DNA from: Hepsetus odoe
Taxonomy: Eukaryota; Chordata; Actinopteri; Characiformes; Hepsetidae
DNA: 64,000 bases
Assembly (NCBI GenBank): GCA_017165825.1
Contig: CM029368.1
Location: 28,258,038-28,322,037, forward strand
Reading direction: 5' to 3'
The notes beneath the pieces are model-generated. The model did no database searches. It saw nothing but the letters and a program-made list of their open reading frames with translations, and was not told the DNA's origin. Both the position numbers and the translations under genes were made by a program. Position 1 is the first letter of the stretch. Each line of letters opens with the position of its first letter. This document shows, piece after piece, positions 61,301-64,000 of this stretch.

Positions 61301-64000
61301 CAGGGGTGCCTTTGTCCCTGCACGCAGCCCTGCTACCCCAAAAGGCTCGACTCTTATGACTAATTACACATCAGACCGGCAGCCGAAGAAGCACTACTTA
61401 ATATTAATTGACTTCACCATTCCACAGGTGGCCTTGCACTCTTGACCATTAATTCCACCATTTTCTTTTGTTTACTTAATGGATGCTCCAAGGCAGGGCT
61501 GTGTATGAGTTAACAAATCCTCATACCTGGCTGACAGGTGCAGGTGAAGCCATTGACCAGATCTCTACAGATGCCGTCGTTTACGCACGGGTTGCTGTCA
61601 CACTCATCTATATCCACCTCGCAGTGTGTGCCCATGTAGCCTGAAAAAGAGACAAACACATTAACACCCTTTCCATAAACAGAACAGCACCAGCAATGTC
61701 TTTTACAGCCAGTGAAGCAGTTGGTGGGATCATTGTAGTAGTATCCAGGAAGTCACTACTACTACTACCATTATTACAAAACCATGATGTGTTAATATTA
61801 CCTTTACTCATAGCTCATTGAGGCAAGTGCAAACTGTAAATGGTAGATATTTCAGTGCCACATGAATCAAAGAACATGTAACTGTAATCTGTTAGGCAAT
61901 CATCAAACTATGTTTCAATAGTATGCTTTAACATTATTACTCTAGACTAAGAGTTAAAACCAGGCTATGCACAAACCCACCACAGAGGCCATTTCACAAT
62001 GCAAGAGGCCCAAAGAACAGGCTACACAACAAATTCATGTCTCTGAGGTTATGGGTAATGGTTCCATGTATACACACTGGGGCCTCTTCTTTGAGTTTGA
62101 CCTCCACTCCCTACTGTCTGTGGCATGACCCCACAGCACCATAGTGCTTTATCTCTAAGTTTGCACTAGCATGTCTCATAATCAGCAGCTCCTACTACTC
62201 TACAGAGTCAGCCCTTTCAAATATGGATAAAAGCATGGGCAGGAGTGCCATGGAATCAAAACTAAACCAGCCAGGCCCACCGTGGCTGACGAGGAGGATA
62301 GAGAGGAAGAGGTGTCTGTGGAAATGAAAGGGGTTTTGCGGAGGGAGGGGAGGGAGGTTTGGGGGGCTGGGGAAAAGCGCTGGGAAAAAGTTTGTTCTCT
62401 CTCTCTGTGCGAGGGGCACAGAGAGAAGCACAGAGGGGCCCTATTGTTGCTGTCCATTCCCACCACTCCACTGCTCATTATCATGCAACACACACTCCTC
62501 CCCCCACCCTCTCTCTCTCTCCTGCAAGCCCTATAGACCTCACACTCCCGGCCCTCATTTGTTTAGTCCTCAAGACCCTGGGATGCATGTAAGTGCCGAG
62601 TATGGAACTTTTGAAAGTGTGTATGCGTCTGCAAATGTCTGTGTCGAAGACATGAAAAGTGTCGGGCTGTGGCTTGATAATTTTTACACGTCCGTGTTGC
62701 TGCTGAGATGCCATTTACGGCTAACCCCCACCTCTCACTAACTGAGCGAGGTTACGTAACAGATTGGCGGGCATCATTACATGCTGCTCCCTCAGCAAAT
62801 CTAGAGCCCAAATAATGGATGACTTTGATGCATTAAAAAAATCTGAAAAAAAAGTTAATTTAAAGTTTAATACAGTAAAAGAGGATTTTATATTGCACAG
62901 TTTTAATGCTATTGTTCCCAAAACTTCCAGTTACCAATTGTTCCCAAAACTTCCAGTTACCAATACCAATGGTTAAGCTAAACAAATACACATTTTTACT
63001 ATAGTAATGGTTGTTTGAATTTAGTCTAATGTCAAATAATATTAAAGTATTTTTTGAGCTGAGCAAAGGCTGGAATAATACTGTAAAGCTTGTCTGGATT
63101 GCAGTGTCGTAATGGACAGAGGTTATGTTGTGGGTTTTACCGGGCATGCAGATGCAGGTGAACTCTCCAATGCGGTCCAGGCAGGTAGCATCGTTCAGGC
63201 AGGGCATAGAAAGGCACTCGTTAATGTCAATCTCACAGCGAGGGCCTGTGTAGCCCCGTCCACACTGGCACTGGAAAGAACCTTCCGTGTTCACACACTT
63301 CCCAAAGTGTTCGCATGGGTTGGCACCTGACATAGAAAGGTCAACGAAGAGGGGGATTTAATCACTGACTCACCTGCTCACACATCTCCAGTCCATTGTA
63401 ATCACAATTAAAAAGAGTGATTAAAAAGAAGGCTCATTAATTTGCCCTTTAGCCTGTAAGTTTCATTCATACGTTGTGAAAGTGTAATGAAGGTTTCATT
63501 AAGCAAAATTAACTCATAGGATTTTGTTGTACATGGAAAAACCCAAAAATATTTTTGTTTTTCAGTTTTCAACCCCATTCAATCAGTAATTTTGTTCCCT
63601 TTTTGGCCATTTCATTTTGGTGCTACAAGATATTGTCAGAAAATGAGAGAAAAAGAGTGATGGTGAAAGATAGACAGAGACAAGGGATTTCCAGGAGTGG
63701 TGCAATTTACCAATAGAGCACTCGTCCATGTCTTGGTTGCAGGCTCCACCGATAAAGCCGGCGGGACAGGTACAGATGGCCCGGCCATTCAGCGGGTTAG
63801 TGTCGCACACTGCACCTTCGTTACAGGGATTACTGACACATGCGTCATCCAGGTGACACAGCAGACCTGCAGACATAGAGAGTAGCTGTGTCTGGAAAAA
63901 GGCAGAGTGATGATGGGTAAAAGAGAGTGCATCTGAGCGGAAAGAAGAGAGACCTTACCGGTCTTGCCAACAGGACATTCACAGTAAAAGGAGGCCACAC
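46374..64000 (-). CDS. notch3: Notch3 receptor, 3-prime 28 exons (partial)
   Basis: Single-pass receptor cleaved by ligand-induced proteolysis to release a transcriptional co-activator. Exons run 5-prime to 3-prime: 63959-64000 (open), 63711-63866, 63141-63326, 61527-61640, 59952-60065, 57758-57991, 57449-57559, 57056-57248, 56359-56504, 55703-55936, 55356-55508, 55004-55232, 54672-54873, 53685-53841, 53311-53495, 53092-53224, 52489-52743, 52250-52362, 51238-51767, 50684-51010, 50434-50582, 50037-50256, 49657-49747, 49120-49288, 48676-48980, 48355-48502, 48017-48114 and 46374-47900. About 2170 residues are in the window. They cover the EGF repeats (from LLCHLDDACVSNPC on), three LNR modules (51.0-51.5 kb), a furin site RIKR/EL (50.7 kb), the membrane helix and RRKREHSTLWFPEG (50.1 kb), ankyrin repeats (48.0-49.0 kb), and a Q-rich C-terminus with the degron EHPYLTPSPESPE. 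The C-terminal text matches NOTCH3 rather than NOTCH1 or NOTCH2. The gene is 5-prime truncated by the window edge, not broken. Confidence 0.97.
46735..46800 (-). repeat. CAG-rich polyglutamine stretch in the last notch3 exon
   Basis: Two glutamine runs separated by GQGQP, each seven residues, encoded largely by CAG triplets. They lie between the ankyrin and PEST regions. Confidence 0.9.
58140..59950. other. Large notch3 intron with GC-rich island and an unexplained frame
   Basis: 58430-58640 is strikingly GC-rich (gcggcggagcgggacagggcc). 59244-59672 holds a 142-codon minus-strand open frame of unknown origin, discussed as a finding. No notch exon is missing here: the flanking exons 59952-60065 and 57758-57991 join in frame. 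58650-59240 is AT-rich with nothing recognised. Confidence 0.5.
60066..61526. other. Notch3 intron with G/C-tract segment
   Basis: No exon is visible. 60890-61330 stands out from the AT-rich surroundings by G- and C-runs and is a candidate intronic regulatory element. The rest shows nothing recognisable. Confidence 0.4.
61641..63140. other. Notch3 intron without recognised features
   Basis: Adjacent exons join in frame, so nothing coding is missing. A 25-base direct repeat ('ttgttcccaaaacttccagt' core) occurs twice at about 62911-62962, and a purine-rich tract covers 62290-62420. Confidence 0.5.

Noticed and set aside
46374..64000. Calling the receptor notch1
   Set aside because: The C-terminus EHPYLTPSPESPEPWSSPSP..SDWS and the ending KMQVFA follow NOTCH3, not the NOTCH1 ending; the synteny agrees.
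1..64000. CRISPR array, prophage or bacterial-type operon
   Set aside because: No regularly spaced repeats or polycistronic coding; the sequence is plainly vertebrate nuclear DNA.

Overview
The window reads as teleost fish nuclear DNA. It has intron-rich vertebrate genes with GT-AG splice sites, abundant tRNA-derived SINEs, LINE 3-prime fragments, Tc1/mariner relics and microsatellites. There is no bacterial or viral gene organisation. The species is not resolved; an otophysan-type teleost is a guess.

Layout, left to right. (1) 2297-9025, minus strand: a complete seven-exon NR5A (Ftz-F1) nuclear receptor, best called nr5a5. (2) 11.3-25.4 kb: a tandem array of SOUL/heme-binding-protein genes on the minus strand. 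Two intact seven-exon copies span 12856-15628 and 20529-24135. A last-exon remnant lies at about 11.3-11.55 kb, and at least four copies of an associated flanking repeat unit are present. (3) 24.1-29.0 kb: gene-free, repeat-rich sequence. (4) 29071-35416, minus: shiftless (shfl, C19orf66 orthologue), ten exons. (5) 37511-43396, plus: rdh8, six exons, encoding a 311-residue retinol dehydrogenase. (6) 46374 to beyond 64000, minus: the 3-prime 28 exons of notch3, from the middle of the EGF array through the LNR, transmembrane, ankyrin and PEST regions to the stop. The 5-prime exons lie outside the window.

The genes do not form one pathway. NR5A is a transcription factor, SOUL proteins are putative secreted heme binders, SHFL is an interferon-induced inhibitor of -1 ribosomal frameshifting, RDH8 is a retinal reductase of photoreceptors, and Notch3 is a cell-surface receptor. 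What ties them together is location. SHFL, RDH8 and NOTCH3 are all on human 19p13, so the block is conserved synteny. An NR5A gene next to Notch3 mirrors NR5A1/NOTCH1 (human 9q) and NR5A2/NOTCH2 (human 1), which supports the reading that this is the NR5A paralogue lost in mammals.

No wholly new system was found. Points worth checking are the SOUL array with patchy sequence homogenisation, a GC-AG intron inside the NR5A zinc-finger region, an exact ISRE match about 90 bp upstream of the shfl start, a possible shared shfl/rdh8 promoter with a Staf/ZNF143-type site, SINE tails that carry the same ISRE-like core, and an unexplained 142-codon frame inside a notch3 intron. Exon limits were derived by hand from splice signals, reading-frame continuity and family alignment from memory. 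No database search was run.
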